A DNA stretch of 64,000 nt from Richelia sp. CSU_2_1. Its GTDB lineage: Bacteria; Cyanobacteriota; Cyanobacteriia; Cyanobacteriales; Microcoleaceae. Position numbers and translations under genes: made by a program. Under the pieces are notes generated by a model that did no database searches, was not told where the DNA came from, and worked only from the letters and a program-made list of their open reading frames with translations. The stretch is from positions 1-64,000 of the forward strand of contig JAAUPF010000002.1 in NCBI GenBank assembly GCA_012034575.1. The letters run 5' to 3'. Positions 17,102 through 25,671 of this stretch are shown in pieces. Numbering within the stretch: position 1 is the first letter of the stretch; the number at the start of each line of letters is the position of its first letter.

Positions 17102-18010
17102 ATGAGAGAGATGTGTTATTCTGATGTTAACGGATTTAAGGTGAATCGCGGTATTTATATTGTGGCGAATGATAAGGTAATTGAAAGCGCGATCGCCCTT
17201 TTAAACAGCATACGTTTGTACAACAGTCAAGTACCAATTTTCTTGATTCCGTTCGATGACAATTACCAGCAAGTAGCCGCCGCACTCAGCCGCCACGGCG
17301 TTCAACTGTTCCCAAATTTAGAGTTTGTCGAACAGTTTACCAGAGAAATTGGGAAAATATTCGATCGCGACTTTTTAGCCCTTCCCAACAAAATGCGCAA
17401 ACTCGCCGCTTGGTTTGGTCCCCTCGACGAATTTCTCTACATCGATACTGATATCATCGTCTTTGAAGACATTGCAGCCAACTTAAACAAACTATCAGAA
17501 GTAGATTTCTTTTGCTGCGACTACCACCACCTCAGCGAAAAATTGCGCAATGTATTTTCACCCCTTGTCAAAGAACAAAATATTTTCACAGATTCCGAAC
17601 TTCAAGATGTATTCAACAGCGGCTTTTGGGCTTCGAGAAAAGGAACGATTACCGAGTCGCAAATGTCCGAAATTTTGCGAGAATGCGCGCAGCATCGCGA
17701 ATATTTTGACTTCACTCAAAATGTCACCGACCAACCTATACTAAATTATATAGTTCTCAAACTAATTAAGAGACGCTGCAATCTTGTTAAAGCTGCGGAA
17801 GACGAACCCGGAAGCTGGGCCGGTTCTCCACACTTTCAAGAAATAGATTATGTACTTTATGACAAAGGTAAAAAGTTAAAATATCTTCATTGGGCAGGCA
17901 TACAAATTAAATCGAGCAGTCCTTATTGGAAATTGTGGAAACATTATCGCTATCTCAATGAAGAAAAACCTAACTTAATGCAAAAAATATTTCGCCATTT
18001 ACCCATATAA
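17102..18010 (+). CDS. glycosyltransferase-like protein, paralogue 2 of 3
   Basis: This is the 302-residue second member of the tandem family. NRGIYIVANDKVIESAIALL opens the fold. FLYIDTDIIVF holds a DTD version of the DxD motif (about residue 118), and FNSGFWASRKG and YDKGKKLKYLHWAG are the later conserved blocks. The start is uncertain. ATG 17102 or 17111 gives a 13-residue or shorter extension encoded near the repeat, while GTG 17141 would align best with the N-termini of the two paralogues. It is probably co-transcribed with the neighbours, but the spacers contain repeats. Function as for paralogue 1; divergence between copies suggests different acceptors or sugars. Confidence 0.8.
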   Translation: MREMCYSDVNGFKVNRGIYIVANDKVIESAIALLNSIRLYNSQVPIFLIPFDDNYQQVAAALSRHGVQLFPNLEFVEQFTREIGKIFDRDFLALPNKMRKLAAWFGPLDEFLYIDTDIIVFEDIAANLNKLSEVDFFCCDYHHLSEKLRNVFSPLVKEQNIFTDSELQDVFNSGFWASRKGTITESQMSEILRECAQHREYFDFTQNVTDQPILNYIVLKLIKRRCNLVKAAEDEPGSWAGSPHFQEIDYVLYDKGKKLKYLHWAGIQIKSSSPYWKLWKHYRYLNEEKPNLMQKIFRHLPI

Positions 18011-18053
18011 ATCACCTTAAATCTCTTGGCTCAAAATTGTGCATCTCTCTCTT

Positions 18054-18087
18054 CTCTCCCTCTGCGCCCTCTGCGCTCTCTGCGGTT
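18054..18087. repeat. inverted copy of the CGCAGAG dispersed repeat
   Basis: CCCTCTGCGCCCTCTGCG followed by CTCTCTGCGGTT is the reverse complement of the element at 17068-17098. Paralogue 2 is thus flanked by inverted copies of one repeat. Confidence 0.8.
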
Positions 18088-18093
18088 AAAAAT

Positions 18094-19156
18094 ATGACTT
18101 TAAATTATGGCATTTATATTCTCGCAAACGATGTTGTTTTCGACCAACTAATCGCCCTATTAAACAGTCTCGAAATTAACGGAGCAAAAGATATTCCAGT
18201 TTGCATCATTCCCTACGATAATAGAATGGGAAAAGTTCGATCGTACATTTCCCCCTTACATAATATCACCCTTTTTGAAAATACCGATTCGATCGAATTC
18301 TGGGAAGACTTTGCAACTAAAGTTTGGACATCCCACCACAAAGCCCAACAAATTTGGCAAGCCAAAGGTTGGAAATTAGTTCACTGTTTGGGAATGCACC
18401 GGAAATTTTGCTGTTTTGACGGCCCTTTTGAAAAATTTGTATATTTTGACTGCGACACTTTGTTAATGGGTTCTTTAGATTTCATCTATCAAAAACTTGA
18501 TGAATTTGATTGGGTAGCCAACGATTTCCAATACAAATCCGATTTTAATTACGTCTTCGATTTATCATCCGCAAAACTGCCGCAAATTTTCAATATGGAA
18601 AACTTGCAATCTCATATTTTTTGTGCGGGTTGGTTTGCTGCAAAAAAGTATTTTAAATCGCACCAACTCAGCTATATTACTAAATAAACTAACCTCAGGA
18701 GAAGCCGAAATTTTATCCTTGCGGGGAACAGACCAACCTGTATTTAACTATTTAGTTGCCCGCAGCGGCATCACTTTTTACAACTTTGCCTACCACCAAC
18801 CCGAAGCAGTAACCGGCAATCATTGGTCTTCTAAATTCGAGATCGTAGATTTTATTTTATATGATAAAGAAAAGCGATTGACTTACCTGCACTACATGAG
18901 CATTTCCGCTGCAAAGTTTGCTCGATTGTGCGCCGGCGAAGATGTCGAGATTCCTTATCGAGAAGTATTTCTGCACTACCGCTATTTAAAATCGCCCGCA
19001 CAACAACCAAAACTTACTCGTCCAAATTTGCTAGTTCGCTGGAGAAGAAATCTCACAAGTTGGGCAATTCAAAAGATTGATAATATTAAATTTAAGTGGT
19101 GGCAAGTTTGCAACCGCAGATATTGCAACCGCAGATATTGCAACCGCAGATATTAA
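18094..19156 (+). CDS. glycosyltransferase-like protein, paralogue 3 of 3, frameshifted
   Basis: This third tandem member would be about 353 residues long. The first frame covers NYGIYILANDVVFDQLIALL, KFVYFDCDTLLMG (DxD-type motif) and HIFCAGWFAAKK. It then stops at 18687, because the A-run at 18642-18647 has six A where five keep the frame. The second frame resumes in register (SILNRTNSAILLNKLTSGEA) through GTDQPVFNYLVARSG and YDKEKRLTYLHYMS to 19156. Start: ATG 18094, matching the other copies; an earlier TTG frame is repeat. The last residues (CNRRYCNRRYCNRRY) are encoded by a repeat that has run into the gene's 3' end. A homopolymer error is likely but not proven. Confidence 0.75.
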
Positions 19157-19231
19157 TGGATGAACGCAGATGAACGCAGATGTCTTTTTATCTGCGTTCA
19201 TCCGCGTTCATCAGCCCCATCTGCGGTTGCA
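19109..19231. repeat. TGCAACCGCAGATAT and GAACGCAGATG repeats
   Basis: Three 15-base TGCAACCGCAGATAT units (19109-19154) overlap the 3' end of paralogue 3. They are followed by GAACGCAGAT units and their inverse (ATCTGCGTTCATCCGCGTTC) up to the CATCTGCGGTTGCA end. The whole can fold into a long hairpin that would serve as terminator for genes converging from both sides. Confidence 0.8.
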
Positions 19232-19235
19232 ATCC

Positions 19236-19610
19236 TCAACTTTCAAAAGAATCCAAATCCAGCGCTTGAGAACCTCCGCGTTCTAACTCGATTAAAAGCT
19301 TGCTTAACTGACGCCATACCAGCCAACCGGTGAGTAACGTTAGCGGCAAAGCAATCTCGTAAGAAAGCAATTTCGGAAAGCCAAAAATCTCCATTCCCGA
19401 AGCTAAAAAGACGCAAATTCCGCCGGCCATTCCCAAAAAAGGCAGTGACAATTGCATACCTTTGAGAGTGGCTAAAGTGCGAGTCGATCGATTTTTTGAC
19501 CACAACTGCACGGCTTGTTTGAGAGTTGCTTCAAAGGCTAAGCCGGAGGCCATACCTGCTAGCAATCCAGCCGTCATTAAAAAATAGGGAGGTTCGGGAA
19601 AATAGTACAC
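19236..19610 (-). CDS. small conserved membrane protein
   Basis: This 124-residue protein has three likely membrane segments, at about residues 10-28, 50-72 and 80-98. A short amphipathic C-terminus (QLSKLLIELERGG) and an acidic tail follow. There is no catalytic motif and I do not recognise a family name. It lies just after a repeat hairpin and ends before the convergent glycosyltransferase gene. The gene upstream on this strand is the ABC1/UbiB-type kinase, separated by a repeat-rich 195-base spacer. It is likely a plasma or thylakoid membrane protein. Confidence 0.65.
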   Translation of the reverse strand: MYYFPEPPYFLMTAGLLAGMASGLAFEATLKQAVQLWSKNRSTRTLATLKGMQLSLPFLGMAGGICVFLASGMEIFGFPKLLSYEIALPLTLLTGWLVWRQLSKLLIELERGGSQALDLDSFES

Positions 19611-19621
19611 GAATAATTCCT

Positions 19622-19804
19622 TAATTTTGGTAATTGGTAATTGGGAATCGGGAATCGGTAATTGGGAATTGGGAATCGGTAATTGGTAATTGGGAATTGG
19701 GAATCGGTAATTGGTAATTGGGAATTCTTTCCCTCTCCCACTCTCCCCCTCTCCTCCTCTTCCTTCTTCCTTCTTCCTTCTTCCTTCTTCCTTCTTCCTT
19801 CTAA
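19622..19804. repeat. GGTAATTGGGAAT tract and CTTCTTC tract
   Basis: Tandem TAATTGGGAATCGG/TAATTGG units (19629-19725) are followed by CTCTCCC and CTTCTTC pyrimidine units (19730-19800), between two same-strand genes. Confidence 0.9.
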
Positions 19805-21481
19805 CTAAAATCGAGTTAGGGCGGCTGCTCCCTCTGTGGAAAATTCTGCTAAAGCGCCTAGCGCAACGTTGAACAAGCGACTCGGTTGCAGGTCTTCTTT
19901 AACTAAATTCCACAGGCTGCGAACTTCTTCGGTGTGAATTCGATCGCCCTCAATTAAAGCTAACATTAGTTGGCGGCGCAAAAACGATCCTTCTTCTGAC
20001 AGCAAAAATTGCAAGCCGAGTTGTGCGGTTGGCAACAGGTCAAAATTTCGATCGGACCGGGCAATCGCGATCATGTTTTCCAACCGATTCCATTGGAATT
20101 TGCCGTCTTTAAATAATACCTCAATCAAGCGCCGCCGCAGTGCGGGAGATTCTCCGTTCAACAATCGCCGCGCTACGTAAGGATAAGCTACTTCGACTAT
20201 CTTGAACTCGGGATTTAGCGTTAGCGCCAAACCTTCTTCAGTTACTAGAGAGCGAATAATTAAGGCAAATTTCGCCGGCACTCGGAAAGGATAATCGTAC
20301 ATCAATTCCGAAAACTGGTCTGTAATCGTCTTGAAGTTAAAATCTTCTACTTTCTCGCCGACGATATCGCCGAGTACAGATTCCAAAGCCGGGACGATCG
20401 GCATGATATCTGTTTCGGGAGTCAAAAATCCGAGTTGGACGAAATCTTTAGCTAACTGCAAGTAATCTTTGTTGATCAAGTGAACTACCGAATCAACTAA
20501 AGTTTCTTTAGTTATTTCTTCCATTTGATCCATCATCCCGAAATCGATGTAAGCCATGCGGCCGTCTGCTAAAGCAAACAGATTTCCCGGATGCGGGTCA
20601 GCGTGAAAAAATCCGTGTTCCAGCAACTGCCGCAAACCGCTGCGAACTCCGATTTCAATCAAACTATCAGTATCCAAACCTGCTGCTTTGACGCTGGCGG
20701 TATCTGTCAGTTTGATGCCTTCAATCCATTCGAGGGTGAGAACGCAATTTGTAGTATAGCGCCAGTAAATGCTGGGAACTTTAACTGTCGGGTCGTCAGC
20801 AAAATTTGTCGCAAATTTCTCCGCATTGCGACCTTCGTTAATATAATCGACTTCCTCGAATAGTTTGATACCGAATTCATCGACGATTAAACTGAGGTCG
20901 TGACCGAGATTTAGCGGCAGCAGCGGGGCTAACCATCCCGCCGCCCACCGCATTAAATAAAGGTCGAGGCTTAAAACAGGCAGCAAATTCGGTCGCTGAA
21001 CCTTGACTGCTACTGCTTCCCCAGTAATCAGGCGAGCTCGGTACACTTGACCGAGACTGGCTGCTGCAACTGGACTTGGGGAAATCTCGCTGTAAGTTTC
21101 GCTAATCGATCGACCGAGTTCGGTTTCGACAATCTCAAAGGCTAAATTAGTGTCAAAGGGCGGCAACTGATCCTGAAGTTTGATCAGTTCTTCGAGAAAG
21201 TCTTTGCGGATCAAGTCCGGTCTGGTAGAGAGCGCTTGACCGACTTTAATGAAAGTTGGGCCCAAGCGGGTGAGTATTTGTCGCAGGTGGGCGGCCCGTT
21301 CCGGCTGGTGTTCTTTGACTTCGTGCTGCCAACTGTCCCACAGCATCCCCAGGACAAAGCCTGCAAAGGACCAAACTACCGTGATGGCCCGCCAAATTGC
21401 TTTCCAAGGACGTTTGCTGTAATACTGAGCGATCGCTTTTGGATCGTAGCGTCTAGCTTGAGCGAATTGATACTGACGCAC
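19805..21481 (-). CDS. ABC1/AarF/UbiB-family atypical protein kinase
   Basis: This 558-residue protein belongs to the ABC1 (UbiB/AarF/ADCK) family, which supports quinone or tocopherol metabolism in bacteria and plastids. The KxGQ motif is in FIKVGQALSTRPD and the Ala-rich loop in PVAAASLGQVYRA. The Lys is in AVKVQRPN, the catalytic HxDPHPGN in FFHADPHPGNLF and the metal site in YIDFGMMD. Two hydrophobic stretches suggest membrane contact. The frame is open to 21682, but those extra residues are repeat-coded ([12 protein letters not shown]). GTG 21481, preceded by GAGGA, gives the length and N-terminus (RQYQFAQARRYDP) usual for cyanobacterial members and is preferred. Confidence 0.9.
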   Translation of the reverse strand: MRQYQFAQARRYDPKAIAQYYSKRPWKAIWRAITVVWSFAGFVLGMLWDSWQHEVKEHQPERAAHLRQILTRLGPTFIKVGQALSTRPDLIRKDFLEELIKLQDQLPPFDTNLAFEIVETELGRSISETYSEISPSPVAAASLGQVYRARLITGEAVAVKVQRPNLLPVLSLDLYLMRWAAGWLAPLLPLNLGHDLSLIVDEFGIKLFEEVDYINEGRNAEKFATNFADDPTVKVPSIYWRYTTNCVLTLEWIEGIKLTDTASVKAAGLDTDSLIEIGVRSGLRQLLEHGFFHADPHPGNLFALADGRMAYIDFGMMDQMEEITKETLVDSVVHLINKDYLQLAKDFVQLGFLTPETDIMPIVPALESVLGDIVGEKVEDFNFKTITDQFSELMYDYPFRVPAKFALIIRSLVTEEGLALTLNPEFKIVEVAYPYVARRLLNGESPALRRRLIEVLFKDGKFQWNRLENMIAIARSDRNFDLLPTAQLGLQFLLSEEGSFLRRQLMLALIEGDRIHTEEVRSLWNLVKEDLQPSRLFNVALGALAEFSTEGAAALTRF

Positions 21482-21524
21482 TCGTTTTTTTTCCTCTGAG
21501 TTTATGAAATTTACAAATAAATTG

Positions 21525-21660
21525 GGAATGAGAAATGGGGAATTGGTAATGGGGAATTGGTAATGGGGAATTGGTAATGGGGAATTTTCGCCATCTTCCT
21601 CTTCCTTCTTCCCTCTTCCCTCTTCCTTCTTCCTTCTTCCTTCTTCCTTCTTCATCTTTG
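21525..21660. repeat. GGGGAATTGGTAAT and CTTCTTCC tracts
   Basis: GGGGAATTGGTAAT units (21537-21587) and CTTCTTCC units (21596-21655) lie directly upstream of the kinase gene. They happen to be open in its frame, creating a false N-terminal extension. Confidence 0.9.
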
Positions 21661-21773
21661 ACCGATCGCCATTTTTATGCAATCAAAAACGCGCTCGATC
21701 GAGGTCGATGAGCTATCTAAATTTGTTTCTTTTCATTAAATATAGTACATAAAAGTACAAGTTGTCAGTCAAA

Positions 21774-22925
21774 TTACTTAACCGATCGCGCCAAGCAATC
21801 TTTCAGCCCGTAAATCACCCGTTCTTGCCGATCCCCTGACAGTTCGGGAAACATCGGCAAAGACAAGACTTCGCGGCAAACCGACTCTGCAGCAGGCAAT
21901 TGACCGGGCTGATAACCTAAAGATTTGTAAACAGGTTGCAGGTGCAAAGGTAACGGATAGTAAACCATCGAACCGATGCCGGATTCTTGCAACTTAGCCC
22001 GCACCGAGTCCCGAAACTCTCCAGGGGAAGGCGATGTATCTTCTGAATTTGTCAGCCGGATCGTGTATTGATTCCAAACTCCTTTTGCTTTCGGCAATTC
22101 TTGAGGTATGGCAACTCCGGGAACGCGCGAGAGAAATTCGTTGTAAAGTTCTGCTATCGCCCGCCGCTGCGAGTTCCAAGTGTCGAGATACCGCAATTTA
22201 ATGCTGAGAATCACCGCTTGAATGGCATCCAAACGGCTGTTGTAGCCGATTTCTTCGTAAAAATACCGAGAAGACTGTCCGTGTTCTTTCAGCATCCGCA
22301 TGGTAGCTGCGAGTTCGGGGTCATTTGTCGTCACCGCCCCGCCGTCCCCGCAGGCTCCTAAATTCTTCGTCGGATAAAAACTGAAGCAGCCGACATGGCC
22401 GATGCTGCCAACTTTGCGAGATTCCCACTCGGCCCCGACAGCCTGGGCGCAATCTTCGACGACAGCTAAATTGTGATGGTTGGCAATTGCCATCACGCGA
22501 GTCATATCTACCGGTTGGCCGAAGATGTGCACCGGCATAATCGCCTTCGTTTTCTCAGTAATTGCTGTTTCGATGCGATCGACATCCATATTAAACGTCG
22601 CAGGATCGATATCCACAAACACCGGAGTTGCGCCCACAGCGCTAATTACCTCAGCCGAAGCAAAAAACGTAAATGGCGTAGTAATCACTTCATCGCCCGG
22701 GCCAATTTTGAGCGCCCGCAAAGCCAAAATCAGCGCATCCGTGCCAGAATTGCAGCCCACGCATTCAGAAACGCCGGTGTAGTCGGCGAATTCCCGTTCA
22801 AAAGCTTTCACCGCCGGGCCGCCAATGTAACCGCCGGAGGCAAGGACTTTTTGTACCGCAGCAGCTATCTCGTCGCCAATCTGTTCGTATTGGCTGGTTA
22901 AATCGAGAGGGGGGACATTATTCAC
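21774..22925 (-). CDS. DegT/DnrJ/EryC1/StrS-family sugar aminotransferase
   Basis: This 383-residue PLP enzyme is of the type that transfers an amino group to a nucleotide-linked keto sugar for surface polysaccharides. Motifs include SGGYIGGPAVKAFE, CNSGTDALILALRA (phosphate cup), VVEDCAQAVGAEW (Asp for the pyridine N) and SFYPTKNLGACGDGG, with the PLP-binding Lys near residue 185. YNSRLDAIQAVILSIKL is the C-terminal signature of the family. Length is normal. Its sugar substrate cannot be named from sequence. It stands alone on this strand, facing away from the permease gene at 23053; the shared 127-base spacer must hold both promoters. Confidence 0.92.
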   Translation of the reverse strand: MNNVPPLDLTSQYEQIGDEIAAAVQKVLASGGYIGGPAVKAFEREFADYTGVSECVGCNSGTDALILALRALKIGPGDEVITTPFTFFASAEVISAVGATPVFVDIDPATFNMDVDRIETAITEKTKAIMPVHIFGQPVDMTRVMAIANHHNLAVVEDCAQAVGAEWESRKVGSIGHVGCFSFYPTKNLGACGDGGAVTTNDPELAATMRMLKEHGQSSRYFYEEIGYNSRLDAIQAVILSIKLRYLDTWNSQRRAIAELYNEFLSRVPGVAIPQELPKAKGVWNQYTIRLTNSEDTSPSPGEFRDSVRAKLQESGIGSMVYYPLPLHLQPVYKSLGYQPGQLPAAESVCREVLSLPMFPELSGDRQERVIYGLKDCLARSVK

Positions 22926-23052
22926 ACTTCACACCACAAATTGCAACCATTATCAAAGCAGATTCTTGCAGGAAAAATGTTTGTCGGACACGTTTATTAA
23001 AATATCTTATACTTGGAAAGGCAAACAATCACTTTGTCGTAAGGGATCGCCG

Positions 23053-23829
23053 GTGTTAATTCAGCTAGATGTCATAGATTTAGGTTTTGCTGTGGGAATG
23101 GTGGCGATCGCGATCGCCCTTTCGGCTTGGCAGGGATTGGGATTGGAGGGTTCGATCGCGATCGCGGCGGGACGGACTGCGATCCAGTTAACTTTAGTCG
23201 GGTACGTACTGGCGGTAGTATTCGATCCTCAGGGAAAAAACCCCTGGTTGGTTTTAGCAGTTGTAATATTTATGTTGGCTACGGCGAGCGTGGCTACCAG
23301 CAACATAATTAGTAAAAAAATTAAGAATTTACTGCCCTTAGTTTCGGGTGCAATTTTGATAAGTACGGCTTTAACTTTAGGATATACAAATTTGTTAATT
23401 TTGCAACCTGAGCCTTGGTATGAACCGCAATACATGATTCCTTTAGCAGCGATGGTATTAGGAAATGCGATGAATGCGGGGGCGATCGCGGGGGAAAGAT
23501 TGGTAAGTACAGTTAATAGCAGCCAGCTAGAAATCGAAACTCATTTAAGTTTGGGGGCTACTCCAAAACAAGCAGTAGCGCAGTACCGCAAAGATGCGAT
23601 TAAAGCTGGATTAATTCCAACATTAAATACCATGACGATCGCCGGAATCGTGACTTTACCGGGAACGATGACAGGTCTGCTGGTGAGTGGGGTCAGCCCG
23701 CTCGATGCAGCATCTTATCAAATTTTAATTGCATTTTTGTTAGCGATCGCAACTTTAATTGCAACGCTGCTGCTGACAGAGGGATTGTGTCGCAAGTTTT
23801 TTAATCGAGACGCGCAATTAATAAAATAG
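23053..23829 (+). CDS. fetB: FetB/YbbM-like ABC transporter permease (UPF0014)
   Basis: This 258-residue integral membrane protein has about seven hydrophobic segments. The family (E. coli FetB, 259 residues) pairs with an ATPase to export iron and resist oxidative stress. Conserved blocks include AAGRTAIQLTLVGYVL, IPLAAMVLGNAMNAGAI, HLSLGATPKQAV and TIAGIVTLPGTMTGLLVSG, the last two being the coupling-helix region. Start: GTG 23053, about eight bases after AAGG. The frame is open to 22966, but that would add 29 poorly hydrophobic residues. No partner ATPase (FetA) gene is in the window, so it must be elsewhere or another ATPase is used. Substrate remains inferred. Confidence 0.85.
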   Translation: MLIQLDVIDLGFAVGMVAIAIALSAWQGLGLEGSIAIAAGRTAIQLTLVGYVLAVVFDPQGKNPWLVLAVVIFMLATASVATSNIISKKIKNLLPLVSGAILISTALTLGYTNLLILQPEPWYEPQYMIPLAAMVLGNAMNAGAIAGERLVSTVNSSQLEIETHLSLGATPKQAVAQYRKDAIKAGLIPTLNTMTIAGIVTLPGTMTGLLVSGVSPLDAASYQILIAFLLAIATLIATLLLTEGLCRKFFNRDAQLIK

Positions 23830-24064
23830 TCGATCGTTGATAGTTGATAGTTGATAGTCGATCGTTGACAGTTGACAGTTGACAGTTGACAGTTGACAGT
23901 TGATAGTTGACAGTTGATAGTTGACAGTTGATAGTTGACATTGGTAATTCTCTCCCTCTTCCTTCTTCCCTCTTCCCTCTTCCTTCTTCCCTCTTCCCTC
24001 TTCCTTCTTCCCTCTTCCCTCTTCCTTCTTCCTTCTTCCTTCTTCCTTCTTCCCTCTTCCTTCT
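23828..24064. repeat. TTGACAG/TTGATAG heptamers and CTTCTTCC tract
   Basis: About a dozen TTGACAG/TTGATAG heptamers (23835-23940) are followed by CCCTCTTCCTTCTT units (23950-24062). The array fills the convergent spacer between the permease and the DUF948 gene. Confidence 0.9.
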
Positions 24065-24673
24065 TCAATCCTTCGATCGCGCTCGTTCAAATTCTTCAGA
24101 ATCCTCGGACAAATTAGAGTCCTCGCTACTCTTCGTTCGCCCCGATTCACCATTATTTGTAACACCGCCATATCCGTGCAAATCGTCCGGCAAACCCGCA
24201 TCGTAACCCCGATAATAATCATCATCCAAACCAGAATTGCCGATCGAAATCGCCCCTCTCTGACTCGGCGACAATCTATCGCCCCCTCTCCCCCTTCCAG
24301 ACATCGGCGGTTTGCGAGTAAAACTTTTCCAAGCAGCTTTAATCCCAGTCATCACGCTGCGAGTTGTCACCTGGACGTTTTGCGCCTGCTGCTTCGCGCT
24401 ACCAATACTTCTATCTACCTGTTTCACAACCTTGCCCGCACTTTGCACCCCCTCGGTGACATCATCCGTCAACTCGCTAATTTCCAGCCCCGTCAGCCGA
24501 ATCGCCTCCAAAGTGGGCGGAAACTCGCGAGAAAGGGTGTCCGCCAGCTTTTCCACGCTGCGGGCCGCCCGCGCCATAGCTTGCACCGCAGGTATCAAAG
24601 TCACTAACACAGCAGTCAGGCTAACTGCTACTAGCAAAATCGAAAGTCCTAGCCAAAAGAGGGGGTCACTCAC
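24065..24673 (-). CDS. DUF948 domain-containing protein
   Basis: This 202-residue protein has one N-terminal membrane segment (LFWLGLSILLVAVSLTAVLV, about 5-24). A long helical DUF948 region follows (about 30-120, QAMARAARSVEKLADTL) and then a disordered Gly/Ser/Asp-rich tail. DUF948 proteins in Firmicutes (YtxG type) belong to general stress operons with YtxH. The same pairing is seen here, with the YtxH-type gene 46 bases upstream. It is probably anchored in the cytoplasmic membrane with a coiled-coil domain in the cytosol. The 3' end abuts the repeat tract and the last residues (ERARSKD) are next to it. Confidence 0.85.
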   Translation of the reverse strand: MSDPLFWLGLSILLVAVSLTAVLVTLIPAVQAMARAARSVEKLADTLSREFPPTLEAIRLTGLEISELTDDVTEGVQSAGKVVKQVDRSIGSAKQQAQNVQVTTRSVMTGIKAAWKSFTRKPPMSGRGRGGDRLSPSQRGAISIGNSGLDDDYYRGYDAGLPDDLHGYGGVTNNGESGRTKSSEDSNLSEDSEEFERARSKD

Positions 24674-24719
24674 TGGTATTTGGGATTTAAGGTTGGGAAT
24701 TTCAAATTGTTTAGCGGGC

Positions 24720-25052
24720 TCAAGGGCGCGGCGGGGGACTGACTTCAGGTTCAGTTTCCGTCAGTATTTGGCGTTCCCGCACAGTCGCTTCCAAACCCGC
24801 CGCGATCGCCTCCTTCAGTCTAATCAATGTTTCGTCCCAATTTCGCAGTGCCGATTCAGAAAGTCGATCGGCCTGCAACTGCACGCTAGTCGATAAATCC
24901 TCCGCCAACTCCGGTAAAGCCTCGGCCGATTTTTTCAATATCTGCCGCGTCTCCTTTCCTGTTCGCGGTGCCACCAGCAAGCCAGTCACGGCCCCGATCG
25001 CAGAACCTACCAACAAACCGCCAATAAATAATCCAGAACGTTTATTTGACAT
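24720..25052 (-). CDS. YtxH domain-containing protein
   Basis: This 110-residue protein starts with a Gly-rich membrane helix (GLFIGGLLVGSAIGAVTGLL, about 7-26) followed by LVAPRTGKETRQILKKSAE, the YtxH signature. A coiled-coil region and a Pro-rich tail complete it. YtxH was first known as a general stress protein of Bacillus. It is second in a three-gene minus-strand unit: upstream gene ending at 25191, downstream DUF948 gene starting 46 bases later. The biochemical role is unknown; a membrane-associated structural or stress function is the usual assumption. Confidence 0.85.
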   Translation of the reverse strand: MSNKRSGLFIGGLLVGSAIGAVTGLLVAPRTGKETRQILKKSAEALPELAEDLSTSVQLQADRLSESALRNWDETLIRLKEAIAAGLEATVRERQILTETEPEVSPPPRP

Positions 25053-25190
25053 TAGTTTTTGATAACTTCTCTCCTTAAGGCTATTTTAGTGGACGAGAGC
25101 CCGATCGCAGCGACTTTCACCAGCTAGGATGCCCCGTACCGTTTGAGATTGGTAGTCAATCTTAATATTATAAAATCTAAAATCTAAAAT

Positions 25191-25490
25191 CTAAAATCGA
25201 TCGCGCCGCAGCCACAGCTTCCGCCCCCAACCCACCAATCCCAAAAGTTGCTGAATTTGCTGCATTTGCAAAGTTAATTGCCGGTATTTTCCCCGCAATT
25301 GGCGCGCGCCTTGCTGCCTTTGAGCAAAAAAAGCCGGCGATTGACTCAGTACGTTGCTGCAACAGCGATCGAGTGCTGCAATCCTCTTTTCAAACAGTAG
25401 GATATCCCGCCTGAATTGCCGCATTTTCACAGCTATATAAAAACAGACCAGAGATATTAGTAGATTGATACTGACAACAGCCGTTAGCAT
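25191..25490 (-). CDS. small membrane-anchored hypothetical protein
   Basis: This 99-residue protein has an N-terminal membrane segment (about residues 3-22, AVVSINLLISLVCFYIAVKM), then a basic helical region with many Arg and Gln. It is probably the first gene of the unit leading to the YtxH and DUF948 genes. Its domain plan (one helix in the membrane, coiled coil outside) is the same as theirs. No named family is recognised. The stop codon lies at the edge of an AAATCTA heptamer tract (25165-25198). Confidence 0.65.
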   Translation of the reverse strand: MLTAVVSINLLISLVCFYIAVKMRQFRRDILLFEKRIAALDRCCSNVLSQSPAFFAQRQQGARQLRGKYRQLTLQMQQIQQLLGLVGWGRKLWLRRDRF

Positions 25491-25504
25491 TTTTTAAGTA
25501 GCAG

Positions 25505-25655
25505 GAAGAAGTAGGTGCTAGGTATTAGGTGGTAGGCGTTAGGTGGTAGGCGTTAGGTGTAAGGTGTGACGTGGTAGGGATGAGAAAAAATTTAAAACCT
25601 AAAACCTAAAACCTAAAACCTAAAACCTAAAACCTAAAACCTAAAACTTAATCGA
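25505..25655. repeat. GTTAGGTGGTAGGC and AAACCTA arrays
   Basis: GTAGGCGTTAGGTG units (25511-25575) and seven or more AAACCTA heptamers (25592-25648) fill the space between the membrane-protein gene and the msrA stop. Confidence 0.9.
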
Positions 25656-25671
25656 TCCAAAAGGTAAAATT

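Noticed and set aside
21482-21682. Lys/Glu/Arg-rich N-terminal extension of the ABC1 kinase
   Set aside because: It is repeat-coded (CTTCTTCC tract on the plus strand) and absent from the usual family plan; GTG 21481 fits family length.
23718-24225. Frames of 92-135 codons in both strands over the spacer at 23.8-24.1 kb
   Set aside because: They are translations of heptamer and pyrimidine repeats without family similarity.
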